Assembly: GCA_034620365.1 (NCBI GenBank)
Contig: JAQGEQ010000363.1
Span: 1,054,001 to 1,118,000 of the forward strand
Length of the DNA: 64,000 nucleotides
From: Pegea sp. RAD2-039
Lineage: Eukaryota > Chordata > Thaliacea > Salpida > Salpidae
Reading direction: 5' to 3'
A program made the position numbers and the translations under genes. Numbering within the stretch: position 1 is the stretch's first letter; each line of letters begins with the position of its first letter. The notes beneath the pieces were generated by a model. The model was not told the DNA's origin. It worked only from the letters and a program-made list of their open reading frames with translations, and ran no database searches. This document shows, piece after piece, positions 41,979-53,644 of this stretch.

Positions 41979-43049
41979 ATGATGAAGAAAGTTAAAAGCA
42001 AGTTGTTTATTTGGTTTGTTTTTTTATTGAACGCAACTATTCAAGGACGAACAGCACCTTATGTGATTGAAGCTACCAACATGACAAAAGCAGAACATCA
42101 ATTTTATGTTGATGATCATAACAAAATGCGATCTTTAGTTCAACCTCCTGCTACAAATATGCTAAGGCTTTCTTTCAATCAAGTTTTAGCAGATTTTGCT
42201 AAAAATTATTCCCGTAAATGTATCTTTGAACATAATTCAGTGGAGAACGTAAGTGATTTTACGGGTATTGGAGAAGATCTGTACTTTTCAACCTCAATAA
42301 AACAAAACTTCACCGAAGTATTTCACACTGCAATTTCTGATTGGTTTGCAGAAGATAAATATTATTCATACAATACTACAGTATGTGAAAACGAGCATGT
42401 CTGTGGACATTATACTCAGGTGGTTTGGGCCGAAAACTATTTGATTGGTTGCGCAATAACTAGTTGTGGTAATACTAATGTAGAGGGCGTTGTGAAACCT
42501 AGAGGTCAGCTTATTGTTTGTAACTATGCTCCTGGTGGAAACTACCAAGGTGAACAGCCTTACAGATCTGGAAAGACGTGCTCAGACTGTTCGAAACCTA
42601 ATCAATGTTTGTGTGCTCCTTCAGCACAAGCAAACCCATCAACAAACCCATCAACAAACCCATCAACAAACCCGTCAACAAATCCGACAACAAACCCGAC
42701 AACAAACCCGTCAACAAATCCGACAACAAATCCGACAACAAACCCGACAACAAATCCGACAACAAATCCGACAACAAAATCTCCCAAAATAACTTCAAGT
42801 ACAACCATAAGGCGGTCTTCAGCTGATGAATCAAAACATTCTATTCTAGGAACGCTTACAACAGCAACTAAAAATATCCAAGAAACAAAAAACAAAACTT
42901 TTAAAGAAAAATCTATTTCAAGAAACAGTAATAATAATGGAACAGCAAATGGATGTAAAGCTTCAAGAGCTGCATTTGATTTAGTCTGTATTTTTGTTTT
43001 CTTTTCAACATTTCAATTCTGCTCATTTTTCGAAATGTTTTTGTTGTAA
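41979..43049 (+). CDS. CAP-superfamily protein 3 with Asn-Pro-Ser/Thr-Thr repeat stalk
   Basis: 356 residues from the first ATG at 41979; the frame is open upstream only from a TTG, so ATG is preferred. A second ATG follows directly. Signal peptide about 1-25 (basic start, then FIWFVFLLNATIQG). No furin propeptide. CAP core about 35-215 with DDHNKMRSLVQPPATNM, GEDLYFS (Asp replaces the usual Asn), CGHYTQVVWAE and LIVCNYAPGGNYQGEQPY. The tetrad (His, Glu, Glu, His) is kept. Next come 12-nt repeats giving NPST/NPTT units (42631-42780), then a Ser/Thr/Lys/Asn-rich linker. The C terminus is hydrophobic (FDLVCIFVFFSTFQF), consistent with a GPI signal or transmembrane tail. The stalk probably projects the CAP head from the membrane. 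Confidence 0.9.
   Translation: MMKKVKSKLFIWFVFLLNATIQGRTAPYVIEATNMTKAEHQFYVDDHNKMRSLVQPPATNMLRLSFNQVLADFAKNYSRKCIFEHNSVENVSDFTGIGEDLYFSTSIKQNFTEVFHTAISDWFAEDKYYSYNTTVCENEHVCGHYTQVVWAENYLIGCAITSCGNTNVEGVVKPRGQLIVCNYAPGGNYQGEQPYRSGKTCSDCSKPNQCLCAPSAQANPSTNPSTNPSTNPSTNPTTNPTTNPSTNPTTNPTTNPTTNPTTNPTTKSPKITSSTTIRRSSADESKHSILGTLTTATKNIQETKNKTFKEKSISRNSNNNGTANGCKASRAAFDLVCIFVFFSTFQFCSFFEMFLL
42631..42780 (+). repeat. 12-nt coding minisatellite (NPST/NPTT) in CAP gene 3
   Basis: About twelve units of AAYCCRWCAACA type, with two main variants (TCA or ACA for the third codon). It is unrelated in sequence to the repeat of CAP gene 2, so the stalks arose independently. Confidence 0.9.
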
Positions 43050-44607
43050 ACCTGAATTTTTTGTACATTGCCATGTAATTGTACTTAATATTAACGATGA
43101 AAGCAATGTAAAATAAAATAAGTTAAGTTCTACTTGATTGACTAATTTTTATATCATCAATAAATATGTTATTATGCAGTCCTTTAGAATTACATTTAAA
43201 GTAGAAAAATTTGCTAAATTAAAACTGAACAAGAAGTTTTTAAACTACTATTAAAATCAAAAATATGATATATATAGTTATGATTAAATATTTGAGATCG
43301 GATATTTTTTTCAAAATGACTCCCAATTGAATAATTTTTAGATTTATCTCAAAATAGATAAATTTATTCAACACAAGTAAACATGAATCTTACTTGATTT
43401 AAAAACAAACTTTTAGCATTATTGATAATTAACAAACTAGATTTTAATAGTCAATATAAAAGTATTTTAATCATTTTTTAAGAATTAAGTTTCAGATAAT
43501 CTTATTTGATAAAATAAAGTTGATAAAGTAAATTTTAAAATGAAAACTTATTCTATTTTTTTTGAATCTTTGATTGAATTTTTTCATTCAATAATTCAAT
43601 ATAATTTATCTCAACCTTTTTTTAAGCAAGTGAAGTGAATTTAGACATATCTAACAGTATTAAATAGTAACAGTAATACTATAACATTTTAAACCATTTT
43701 ATCTTGAAGCCTATTTTTATTCAATTAATTACTTTAATTTACAGTACAGAGTGTGGAAAAACCTACACGGCTAATTAATTAAAGCTATTCAAAGTATAGA
43801 TAGGTAATTTTCATTGAAGTTTAAAATATTCTTTTAAATACAAAAAAAAGCTTTTTACTACAGCGAAGAGGTAGTTTAATCTCTTTAATAAAACTGTAAC
43901 AAGCGATTGTGAATAAGTGGTTTTAAAAAAAGAAAGTTTAAATAGTGAATGCTTTAATCATTTAAAAGATGGGAACAATTGCTACCTATGGTTATAAATT
44001 AAAATCTTCCAGGCTAGAAGGTAGATTAATTTCTTATCTAGCTTGGGATTTCACATAAGAGTTAAGTCTTTAACAGTTTTACAAATAAAATTTGCTGAGT
44101 TTTAGTTAGTCCTAAAATCTTTATTGAAGCTCTTAAAAAATAGACTTCAGCTTAAGATTTAGGAATTTATAAATGTAATTGTGAAAAAGTTATATAAGCT
44201 GAGACTCCTAAATAATGAGTATGTTTAAAATAACTTAGATGTACTTTCATCAGTACTTACTATATTATTTGCTTTTGTAAAAAAAATTAAACTTTACACA
44301 TTATTAATCTGAAAACTTTATAGGTACATAATTGAAATAATGTTAATAATCAAGTTAATTCGTTGATACTTTATTAGCAATCTAAAAAAATTTTGAGAGG
44401 TTGGTACGAAGAATGCAGTTGGTTCTTCTAATTTGTTTACCAAGTTTGCAGGGAATACTTTCATAAAACGTCTGTAGATATACTTCTTAAGAAAAAAGAT
44501 ATATTTTCTTAATTTATGTAAGTCAATCATTAAAATGCTTCGAATGAAATAGTAGCTTCCACTATTTACAGTTTTAGATTTTGAAGGTAACTTTAAATTA
44601 AACTAAA
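43050..44607. other. AT-rich spacer between CAP genes 3 and 4
   Basis: No gene recognised apart from the conserved leader of the next gene at its right end. Confidence 0.5.
44562..44607 (+). promoter_or_regulatory. Conserved acceptor and 36-nt leader of CAP gene 4
   Basis: CTATTTACAG (AG at 44570-44571) is followed by 36 nt up to the ATG. The same acceptor and leader occur before CAP genes 5, 6 and 8. It fits either a trans-splice site or the end of a 5' UTR intron. Confidence 0.55.
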
Positions 44608-45549
44608 ATGAATATTCTAATTTGTTTGTTGGTAATTCTTTTAACTGGTTTGTCTTCAACTGAAGCAAACACTGAAGAATCTCATTTCGAATCAATTATT
44701 GCTCCACGGCGACAAAAAAGAAGCTCTCCTTCTAAAGCAAAATCTAAGGCTTATTTGATCGATAAAATTGAGTTTACTCCAGAACAACAACAACTAGGAG
44801 TAGAAGAGCATAATAGAAGACGTTCACTTGTCAATCCTTCAGCTACTAATATGTTAAAACTGTCTTTTGATCAGAGTTTAGCTGATCATGCCAGCAAATG
44901 GTCACGTGAATGCATTTACGAACATAATCCAAATCGTACAATCGAAAAATTTCCTAGTATTGGTGAAAATCTATATTTATCAACCAGGATTAGAATAAAC
45001 CTTTTTGACGCTCTAAATAAAGGAATAAAGCTCTGGTTCGAAGAAAGACAATCTTATAACTATACAACTATTAAATGTCAGCCTGGAAAAGTTTGTGGAC
45101 ATTACACCCAGCTAGTTTGGGCTGAAAATTATTTAGTTGGCTGCGGAATTTCAAACTGTGGCAATATTGAAGTCAACGGCAAGATTGAACCTAAAGCACA
45201 ATATGTAGTTTGTGATTATGCCCCTGGTGGAAATTACTATGGTGAGAAGCCTTATAAGACTGGCAAAACTTGTTCAGACTGTCCTAAAAAGAATGGATGT
45301 ATTTGTGCAGCAGGTGATAAACCAACTACAGATTCACCAGATATTGTAACACATCCTAAAGTAATAACTCCTAGTCCTACTCCAGGTAAAACTATGAAAA
45401 CTTTGATGGAAAGTATTAGCTCTACTACAAGTAAGAAGAATAAAGGTGGAAAAAAAATTATGAAAGCTGGTAGTATGGGTTTACAAGCAAATATAAATAT
45501 TTACTTGATTACTTCCATTCATTTTTTGGTAGTTGTTTTGAAGTATTAG
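44608..45549 (+). CDS. CAP-superfamily protein 4, furin propeptide and C-terminal anchor
   Basis: 313 residues, single exon. Signal peptide about 1-20 (MNILICLLVILLTGLSSTEA). Propeptide to RRQKR (34-38), a strong furin site. CAP core about 55-235: EEHNRRRSLVNPSATNM, CIYEHN (H106), GENLYLS (E120), WFEERQSY (E145), CGHYTQLVWAE (H165), YVVCDYAPGGNYYGEKPY and CSDCPKKNGCIC. A short Thr/Pro/Ser stalk follows (TTDSPD, SPTPGKT), then KAGSMG and a hydrophobic end (IYLITSIHFLVVVL), GPI-signal-like. The propeptide arrangement resembles vertebrate PI15. Founder-like member of the recent subfamily with genes 5, 6 and 8. It is distinct in residues 107-130 (NPNRTIEKFPSIG) and reads CDYAPGG where its sisters have CNYAPGG. 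Confidence 0.93.
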   Translation: MNILICLLVILLTGLSSTEANTEESHFESIIAPRRQKRSSPSKAKSKAYLIDKIEFTPEQQQLGVEEHNRRRSLVNPSATNMLKLSFDQSLADHASKWSRECIYEHNPNRTIEKFPSIGENLYLSTRIRINLFDALNKGIKLWFEERQSYNYTTIKCQPGKVCGHYTQLVWAENYLVGCGISNCGNIEVNGKIEPKAQYVVCDYAPGGNYYGEKPYKTGKTCSDCPKKNGCICAAGDKPTTDSPDIVTHPKVITPSPTPGKTMKTLMESISSTTSKKNKGGKKIMKAGSMGLQANINIYLITSIHFLVVVLKY

Positions 45550-47039
45550 TTGCAATAACAAAAACACAAACACTAGTTTTTTTTTCTGAAAATTTACTAT
45601 CTGTAAACTAGCATAGAACCAAATGTACAAATACAATCTATTATTTTCAGACAAAATTGATTTGCTTTAAATATATCTCACTGAAAGTTTGTGCTTTTTC
45701 ATCTGCTGTATTATCTGCTTCTATTTTTTTAATGCTATCGTATATCATCATGTTTCCGAAGCATAAATGACAAATAAAAATGCTTTTTATGAATAATATG
45801 TTCTTAAAAAGTTTAGGAAAAAATATGTTATCACAAATTAGTCAATCAACTTAAAAAACTTTTGGAAATTCAGTTTATGAAAAAAATAAACCATCAGTTA
45901 ATAAATTATTGTTCAAAGTTTGAAAAATAATATCAAGAATGAAAGAAAATTTATAGTAAAGGTCGTTATGTCTCATTTTCTGAAAGCTATAACAATCTGT
46001 AGTTCTATTAGACTAAACAAAAAACTTTGTTAGTATAAATAAAGTCTAGCAAAAGTTCAGGTAAATTTTTAGTTGTAACTTCTGTGTACAAACAAACTTT
46101 CGCTTTATTTTACTTCTTAGTCTATTCAGCTTTAAAACACGTATCTATTAAAAAAGTATAAAATAGTACGGCTAACTGCACTTTAAGTTTTTCGAAATAA
46201 ACATCTTATGTTAGAAATCAATGAATTCACTTTTAAAAGTTATAAAAAATAGTTTTATTCAACAAACCATTATTAAGAGACGAAACATTACCAAATTTGT
46301 TTGTACAAAATAATTTTAAACTAAATAATTAAAATTGTGTCAATTGAAGAGCTTGAAGAAGTGGTTAGATATGTTATAATAAGAATAAAAAGCTTGTAAG
46401 AAAAACATGTTCAAACATAATATTAATTATTAGTCGATGTAACACCTCAGACAATAAATGTAAAAAGTTTTAGTTAGAAAAAAAGCTTCCGTTTGTTTGA
46501 ATTTTTTATTTTTGTATATTTTTATTATATGGTTTTTTAACTTTGTTTATAAATAAAAGTTTAAAAATAGCTTAAAGTTTTATATGATTAAGAAAGCTAC
46601 CTAAGTAAAGTATATATAAGAAATAGCTAATAACAGTGTTCAAATATGTTCTTAAAACCTAGTTAAAAGGTCTGGCTTGAAACCAGATTCTCGTTCAGTT
46701 TATCAAGTGCTCTAAACTACATTTTAAAATTGAAAACAAGAAGCTGCTTTTAGAGGATTTTGATTAAACTTTTATTCTTTTTACTTTAATAAAAATATTC
46801 AGAAATTATAAATATATAATTATTTGAAAGAAATTACCGACTACAGTGCTACACAATTAGATAAAATATCACAATTTAGAATTTATATTGATTTTTAGTT
46901 GGAGATTGTAGCAGCTAGTAGTCTCAGTTTACATTGATAACAACCCCATATAAGTATTTCATAATTAAGTTTAGGTCACCCTTTTCATTCGTGAGTTTTC
47001 CCAAATATTTTGAGATGTTGACATTTTTATTAGTTTATC
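45550..47039. other. AT-rich spacer after CAP gene 4
   Basis: No gene or repeat recognised. Confidence 0.5.
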
Positions 47040-47770
47040 TCTAGTACGCAAATAGGGGGTAGAGAATGGTAGCGGCTTTCCCAGAACGTCGGCCCACATC
47101 ACCTTGTTTGCCTTCACCCTTATTGTAGAATATTGATCCACAACAAGTTGACTTCAAGAAATGCCACAAGCCTTCCTTATCTAAACATATGTTTATATAT
47201 AGACGCAGCTACCAATCTTCTATCTTGTCCTAGAAGTCATGAAGCTAAGATGATATAGGTATCCAGTTTTTATTCTCATCATTATCAAAGTTTTGAGGCT
47301 TCTTGGCACAGAGGCAGCTTCCAACCCACTGTAAGGTACTTTCTTCCTCTACTTTAGATGCTGTCACTTTTAGTATGGAGTACCCAAAACAAACTCTAGC
47401 CCAAATAGACGAAGAAAGTAGAGGTCAGTGACCCATCTATTACCCTATCCACTCTGATTGGACAGATTTGCGAGGCTCGAACAGCTGATAGTTCAAAGTT
47501 GGACCATTTCACAGTATTCTTGTTCAAACCCATGTAGGCTGAGTTTTTATCTGCCACCGAATCTGCTGCAATGATTTGATGTCTTGCTCTTTTCTAATTT
47601 ATTTCCTGCCACCGAAGAAGAGAAATTTACAATAAATTATCTGATTGATTTAATAAGTCTACTTCATTTGAAATTCCTAATAAAAGTCGGAAGACGACCA
47701 ATTTACTTTCGGCCCTGTTAGTGAAATAATCCGTCAAATCTAGTGCTCCGATTTGTTCAACTTTTCATTT
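47040..47770. other. Unidentified GC-richer segment next to the duplicated block
   Basis: Visibly richer in G+C than flanking DNA (for example GTCGGCCCACATCACC, GGTCAGTGACCCATC, CGGAAGACGACC). No frame stays open and no motif is recognised. Probably a decayed transposon. It stops about 20 nt before the start of the segment duplicated at 54255, so it may mark an insertion or rearrangement point. Confidence 0.4.
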
Positions 47771-47791
47771 TTGGTTTTGTAGAAATCATTA

Positions 47792-48832
47792 TTTTCGTAA
47801 AACTAATGAAGTATCAAAACAATTTATTTGAAATTAGATAAAAGATATTTTAGAACAGCTTATTCAAAACTAGATTAATTATGTTAGTAGTTCATTTAAA
47901 ACCTTACTTGTAGTCTCAGGAAAGAATCAGAAGAAAAGATGTTTAAAAGACTCAAGTTAGCTCTAACAAAGGTCTTTACTAAGATTAAGACAAATGTTTG
48001 AAATACATTTTTTTGTAGATATTTATTCTAAATTGAAATATTTTATTGTAATTAAAAGTCACTTTTGATGAAATAGCATTTTTAACTATTTACAGTTTTA
48101 GATTTTGAAGGTAACTTTAAATTAAACTAAAATGAATATTTTAATTTGTTTGTTGGTAATTCTTTTAACTGGTTTGTCTTCAACTGAAGCAAACACTGAA
48201 GAATCTCATTTCGAATCAATTATTGCTCCACGGCGACAAAAAAGAAGCTCTCCTTCTAAAGCAAATTCTAAGGCTTATTTGATCGATAAAATTGAGTTTA
48301 CTCCAAAAGAACAACAACTAGGAGTAGAAGAGCATAATAGAAGACGTTCACTTGTCAATCCTCCAGCTACTGATATGTTAAAACTGTCTTTTGATCAGAA
48401 ATTAGCTGATCATGCCAGCAAATGGTCACGTGAATGCATTTACGAACATAATTCAGATGATGTAGTTGGCGACTTTCTTGGTATTGGTGAAAATCTATAT
48501 TTATCAACCAGGATAAGAACAAACTTTTCTGAAGCTTTAAATACAGGAATAAAGCTCTGGTTTGAAGAAAGACAATCTTATAACTTTGAATCTATTAATT
48601 GTAAACCTGGAAAATGCTGTGGACATTACACCCAGCTAGTTTGGGCTGAAAACTATTTAGTTGGCTGCGGAATTTCAAACTGTGGCAATATTGAAGTCAA
48701 CGGCAAGATTAAACCTAAAGCACAATATGTAGTTTGTAATTATGCCCCTGGTGGAAATTACTATGGTGAGAAACCTTATAAAACTGGCAAAACTTGTTCA
48801 GACTGTCCTAAAAAGAATGGATGTATTTGTGG
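47792..48832 (+). repeat. Segmental duplication, copy A (CAP gene 5 plus 340 nt upstream)
   Basis: Matches 54255-55290 nearly base for base. Homology begins abruptly at TTTTCGTAAAACTAATGAAG in both places and runs through the upstream region into the CAP coding sequence. Small substitutions and one-base indels occur upstream. Homology ends in the CAP gene where the 3' parts differ. Confidence 0.85.
48086..48131 (+). promoter_or_regulatory. Conserved acceptor and 36-nt leader of CAP gene 5
   Basis: CTATTTACAG with AG at 48094-48095, then the same 36-nt leader as CAP gene 4. Confidence 0.55.
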
Positions 48833-48866
48833 AAGCTCAATGACTTCGATTAGCTCAGCTACCTAG
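48132..48866 (+). CDS. CAP-superfamily protein 5, shortened secreted form
   Basis: 244 residues, single exon. Same signal peptide, propeptide and RRQKR furin site as CAP gene 4. Core intact with CIYEHN, GENLYLS, WFEERQSY, CGHYTQLVWAE and CNYAPGGNYYGEKPY; the cavity tetrad is complete. Two features stand out. The usual GKVCGHYTQ reads GKCCGHYTQ, adding a cysteine that would be unpaired. After NGCIC the stalk and hydrophobic anchor of sisters 4, 6 and 8 are replaced by about ten residues (GSSMTSISSAT) and a stop. The product should be secreted rather than tethered. The residual SMTSISSAT resembles the SISSTT stalk end of genes 4 and 6, so the change looks like an internal deletion that removed the stalk and then met a stop. 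Confidence 0.9.
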   Translation: MNILICLLVILLTGLSSTEANTEESHFESIIAPRRQKRSSPSKANSKAYLIDKIEFTPKEQQLGVEEHNRRRSLVNPPATDMLKLSFDQKLADHASKWSRECIYEHNSDDVVGDFLGIGENLYLSTRIRTNFSEALNTGIKLWFEERQSYNFESINCKPGKCCGHYTQLVWAENYLVGCGISNCGNIEVNGKIKPKAQYVVCNYAPGGNYYGEKPYKTGKTCSDCPKKNGCICGSSMTSISSAT

Positions 48867-49440
48867 AAATAATGAACGATAAAACGAAAGTACAAAAGCT
48901 GATCACTTAAAATTGCGATCTAATGTAATCATTCACCTGATATCTCTCTTTTATTATTTGTTATCTTTTGAATTATTTATTAAAAATGAAAATCAAAAAG
49001 TTACTTTTTTGATTGTTTAATTGTCGTAAATAATTATCTATCTTAAAAATATCTCTAAAATCTTTTATTGCTCTCCGTATATTCAAGTGGCAGTCTGTGG
49101 TTTCCTATTCTGGTATATACTTCTAATATCTTTAACCTGTGTTTTTGCATCTTTAAATATAAATCATCAATTAAATTAAGTCTTATAGTTTATTTATATA
49201 CAATTAAAAAAGCTAATAAAAGTCGTTATTGCATAAAAAAAGAAAATAGATTACATACTGAATAAAAGAACAACGAGAAATAAAACATGAAAAATAATAG
49301 AAAGACATTTCCAGCGCTACAAAGTTTGTTGTCCCGCTTCTACTATCCTCTCTACCGCCGTGGTTGTAACAGCCTCTACGGAAGTCACTATATTTCTTGT
49401 GAAAAACGCTCATATCTTTCTATTCGCCATTTGTGATTGA
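48867..49440. other. Spacer between CAP gene 5 and the gag-like remnant
   Basis: AT-rich to about 49300, then GC-richer sequence leading into the remnant. No gene recognised. Confidence 0.4.
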
Positions 49441-50500
49441 TTACGTCCTACTCTTCCTCACAGCGAGAAAGCTTAGACCTCCTTATTGATCCCTGATTAG
49501 ATCCAGTAGAGTATATTGATTGTTCTTTAGCCTGTGAGGTAAAATCTCTTCTTCTGCTTTCCCTTTTTGGTTTTTCTACCTCGTAATGATTAGAGCGTCC
49601 GAATGCTCTTTCATTTAGGTGAGTAGCACACAAGTACTACTTTCTAGTCTTAGCCGTCATCGCAACTCTTCTCGTATCTCTTTTCCTATGCGGCTGCTTC
49701 TTAGATGACTGAATTTAAACATCACACGATTGACTACAATGTCCTCTCTGTCTACATCTAGAGCACTTGGCATGACGAGCTCGTTCATGTTTCTTCGTTA
49801 AAATTTTTAGTGTGTATCATTAAATCCTCTTTTGGACCTCCGAACTTAAACACAACCTTCTTATGAGCACCACCTCTACACCGAGGTCCTCGATGACAAC
49901 TAGATTTATATTTCTATACTGTTTCTTTAACAGATGGAGTTTGACGTTGCAAAATTTATTGACTTTGCACATCTTAGATGAAAGAGCTATCTTTACTTTA
50001 AATATATATCAAGCTTTGTGAATCTAGAAGGTCTGAGCAGCGCTTCCACTTGCAAAGTTATTCAAGGATCCGATAAGCACCTCAAATACCCTACCTCCTA
50101 TAAAGACCTCCATCTTCACATGGTTTAATTTATTAGACAATCCAGTTAATCTAAGTACTTTATCTTCTTTGCTAGTCATTGCAACTCTCTTCATTCTCGC
50201 CTTCCTGTTTCCTTATTTCTTGAGAGACTTTTCCTGAAGATGATAGGTTCGACTATAGTGCCCCTTTTTTCAACATTTGAAACATAAGCTTGAACTAGCT
50301 TCAGCATCTTTTAAAATCAAGAAGTTTGCTACCTCCAAATTTTACACAAACTTTCATGGCCACTAATATCGGTTCTGCTTGGCCCTCCTCTTTGAGTTTC
50401 ATTGAACTCAATGCTTCTTCTACAGCTTTAACCGATCTGCCAGCTCCGAATTATCTGCCAGCTCCGAATTATTTGTGGTTCTGTCTGTTGTAATCCTTTA
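49440..50500 (-). mobile_element. Gag-like fossil with two zinc-knuckle modules
   Basis: On the minus strand a CCHC zinc knuckle (CSRCRQRGHCSQSC, 49724-49765) is legible. A second, degraded knuckle-like module lies near 50245-50290. The two surrounding stretches (about 49620-49920 and 50160-50480) resemble each other, so the element holds two related copies of the same segment in tandem. This is the pattern of a retroelement gag or LINE ORF1 nucleic-acid-binding protein. No protease, integrase or terminal repeats were recognised, so the family cannot be fixed. It is broken many times over and looks old, though less AT-saturated than the surrounding DNA. Confidence 0.6.
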
Positions 50501-51200
50501 ATGCCACAACTTGGTTAAAGGCTTGGACAGTGATAGATGGCAAGAAGTTCTAATATATAGCAGTTGACCATAAGACCATGGGAAGCACCTTCATGTAAGT
50601 AGCCACTAGAAACTACCTTAAAGATGAGTTTCAGACAAAGGTGATGAAGGATCCTAACCACCTGTTTTTGATCCTCTTCAATCGGAGTACTAACATCCCC
50701 AAGGCTACTGAGACCATGTCAGAAGAAGATGCAACTCGGGCAACGATCCAGATACAATATAATTGATAAAGGCTCTGGCCTACTAGGAGCGTTAAAGAGC
50801 ATTCTTTCAAGACTAGCCGACTGCTTCCTTGTAAGGGCAATGAGGGTTTGGTTCAAATATGACGCTCTATCAGGACGTATAGAGGCCACACTCAGAAGGA
50901 CCTGGTAGTACTGCGGCCCTATAATTGTCCCTTATTTCCAGCACTTTTCATTAGTCTCCTGAACTTCCACAGGTCAGATTAGAAGTTCAAGCCAGGGACC
51001 CTGACGGATTATCAGCAGGCTAAGGCCAGAAGCTCCAGTGCGGAGACGTGCTGAAGACTGTTGGTGTGATCGAGTTTATTGGCACACCAATCATGGTCAA
51101 GAACGATAGCTTTCTGAGAACGATCCTAGTCAAGATAGCGGCTGCCTATAGGGATAATGCCTAGGGGCTTTGCTAGAGATGTAACCACGATTGTGGACAA
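50501..51200. other. Unidentified GC-richer sequence beside the gag-like fossil
   Basis: Base composition resembles coding DNA and differs from the AT-rich flanks. No frame stays open and no motif is recognised. Possibly a further part of the same or a nested element. Confidence 0.35.
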
Positions 51201-53640
51201 CTTGCGGGAAGAAGACCAGTCGCGTAAATCGGACATTTTTTCTCTATTTTATTTTATACTGTGAGTTGGTTCATATGCTCATTTCATTCGTTCTGTTTGT
51301 TAGTTTTGTTGCTCGTTGCTATAAAATTTTAGTCCCTTGCCCACTGCTGTGCCATTTATTTTTGAATCATGCCCTGCCAACTCTTCAAAGGAGCTTGTAG
51401 ATGAAGTAGCTAAGCTCTGACCTTTGGCAGAAGTCATTTAATTTGATTCAAAAATGAGTACTGCTTAAAACTGGCAGTAAACTTTCAAAGAAGAAAGTAT
51501 GATTTTGTTAAAAAAAAAGTTTGTTTCCGTGAAAAAAACTAAATATGCTTATTCCAATAGAATCTTATTTAAATCTATATTAGGTATACCAAAAAGAAAC
51601 TATATCAATCGTTGCTAAGCTTTAACTACACTAAGCTCCAATAAAACCAAAACAACTGACAACAATTCGCCCAAGAAATAATTTAATAATTTGAATAAAT
51701 TGTAATGAGAATGACTCGTTAAATCGATCTTTATTTAAATGATTAAGGCGACTAACAACAGCGATACATATATTAGCGATACACGCTACCTACAACACAG
51801 CCTATTACCGAATAACAAAGTTTATAGGTGAATGAAGTTTAATGCATTTACGTCAGCGGCAAAATACTTTACTGTTATACCGCAAACATTCAAACAAATC
51901 AAAGTAAAAATTATGTTTACAAAAACCTTTAAATTATGTTTAAAAATAGCTATGAGCTACAAATACAACCTTCACAGAAGAATAAAAGCAAAGAGAGGCT
52001 TAATCTTTTTTTAAGCTGACTTAACAAACGATTATAAATGTATTATCACTCTGTTTATCTTCATAAAAATACAAAAAAAGTTGTTCAGTGTGTTTAAATA
52101 TTTCAAAGATAGGGTTAGCAACGATATTTTCAGTTTAAGCTAACTTTTTTAAGTCAAAAGGAAGAATAACTTTTTTTTAGCTTAAAATGTATCAATCTTT
52201 ACCTAAAGTATGATTAAACTCTTCTGAGCTTTAATTATGATTATACAATATTTGTAGAAGCTGTTATTTTTAGATTTTTCGACCAACGTCTTAAAAATTC
52301 ATTTAATTCTTTTAAACACAAATGGAGAATTTTAACAATCTTTGAATTTTCAGCCATGACTTTGTTTATAAGAATATCTATGTTGTTTAATATTTACCCT
52401 CTTCACATTTTTGTTTAACTTTTCCTAAAAAAAGTTTTTCTAAAAATATAAAGTATCAAAAAAAAAATTGCTTAGAACTTTTTAATTCTTCAAAATAAAA
52501 CTGGATTATGATAATGAAAATTTGGTTTAGTTGGTACATAGTCTTTTAGAAATAATAAATTAGTAAAAATTTCACTTATGAAAATGAATGATTGAGAAAC
52601 AAACTTTAATATATATTAAAAAATTGTTAAATCTTACTGAGAATGATAAACGTTGTTTTTTTGGTTTTAGTGTAAAATGTAGAAGGTCAAACAACTTATT
52701 TACCAATAAATTGTGCTTGTTTATAGTTTTTCAAATTAAAGTGCTAAAATATAACTTTTGTAGTATTAGTCATTCTTGATATCTTATGTTAACGTAAATG
52801 TTTGAATGAAATAAAATAAAGAAAGTCTATTTAAGCAATAAGTTTAAAATAAAAATACCAGAAATATTGGCTAAAAATACCAGAAATATTGGCTAAAAAT
52901 ACTTTGGTTTTATTTCAATTATAGTTGAGTTAAGAGAATACTTATTGAGCAGTCAGTTTTTATTCAAAAGTTTTATTTTTAATCAAGTTAAGTATAGTTA
53001 GATATATATGTAAGAAATACTTAATAAGTATTTTGTGCTGCTGATTAGAATATACAGTTTATTAGCAAATTGCGGTACCTAAGACACAACCAGCAAAAAC
53101 GTTATTTGTATCCTCTTAAATAATTTAGTCAAATTTAGAGGAGATCGATAAGATAAGTTAGCAATTATTGGTATTCTTCTATATCTACTTTCAACAGACT
53201 TTTAGTGGAAAATGACAAATTAGAAAATTAATGTGCAGAGACTGATTTTAAACTAAGTCATAAAAGTCTTGTAAATTTAAGAGCTAAAAACTAAGATGGT
53301 TTAATATGTTGCAACAAGAATCAAAGGTTTTTGAAATATAAGTTGAATGGCTACTGATTGAGTTTAAAAAAATTTATTCAGAATGTAAAACTTCTTTTTT
53401 TGTGTTTTTTTATATATTGTTATATAGAATATTCTAAAAATTTTATTTATAAAATAAAAACAATTTTTGTAATATCTTAAAAATTTTGGATGAATAAGAA
53501 ATCTAACAAAAATATATATATATAACAGAGCTAAAAAGAATGTTCTAACATTTACTTAAAATCAGTTATAAAGTTTAACTTATCACATTTGTTATTTTTC
53601 ATTTAGTTAATTCAGATCATAGTATACAATTAAAAGTAAT
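51201..53640. other. AT-rich intergenic DNA
   Basis: No gene recognised. A 21-nt unit (TACCAGAAATATTGGC core) is repeated twice at about 52855-52900. Confidence 0.5.
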
Positions 53641-53644
53641 GAAG

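Noticed and set aside
42598-42895. Several overlapping open frames on both strands
   Set aside because: All are shadows of the 12-nt repeat in CAP gene 3.
47470-47490. GGCTCGAAC-like T-arm
   Set aside because: No other tRNA arms around it.
49068-49265. 65-codon open frame after CAP gene 5
   Set aside because: AT-rich, hydrophobic low-complexity translation with no conserved motif.
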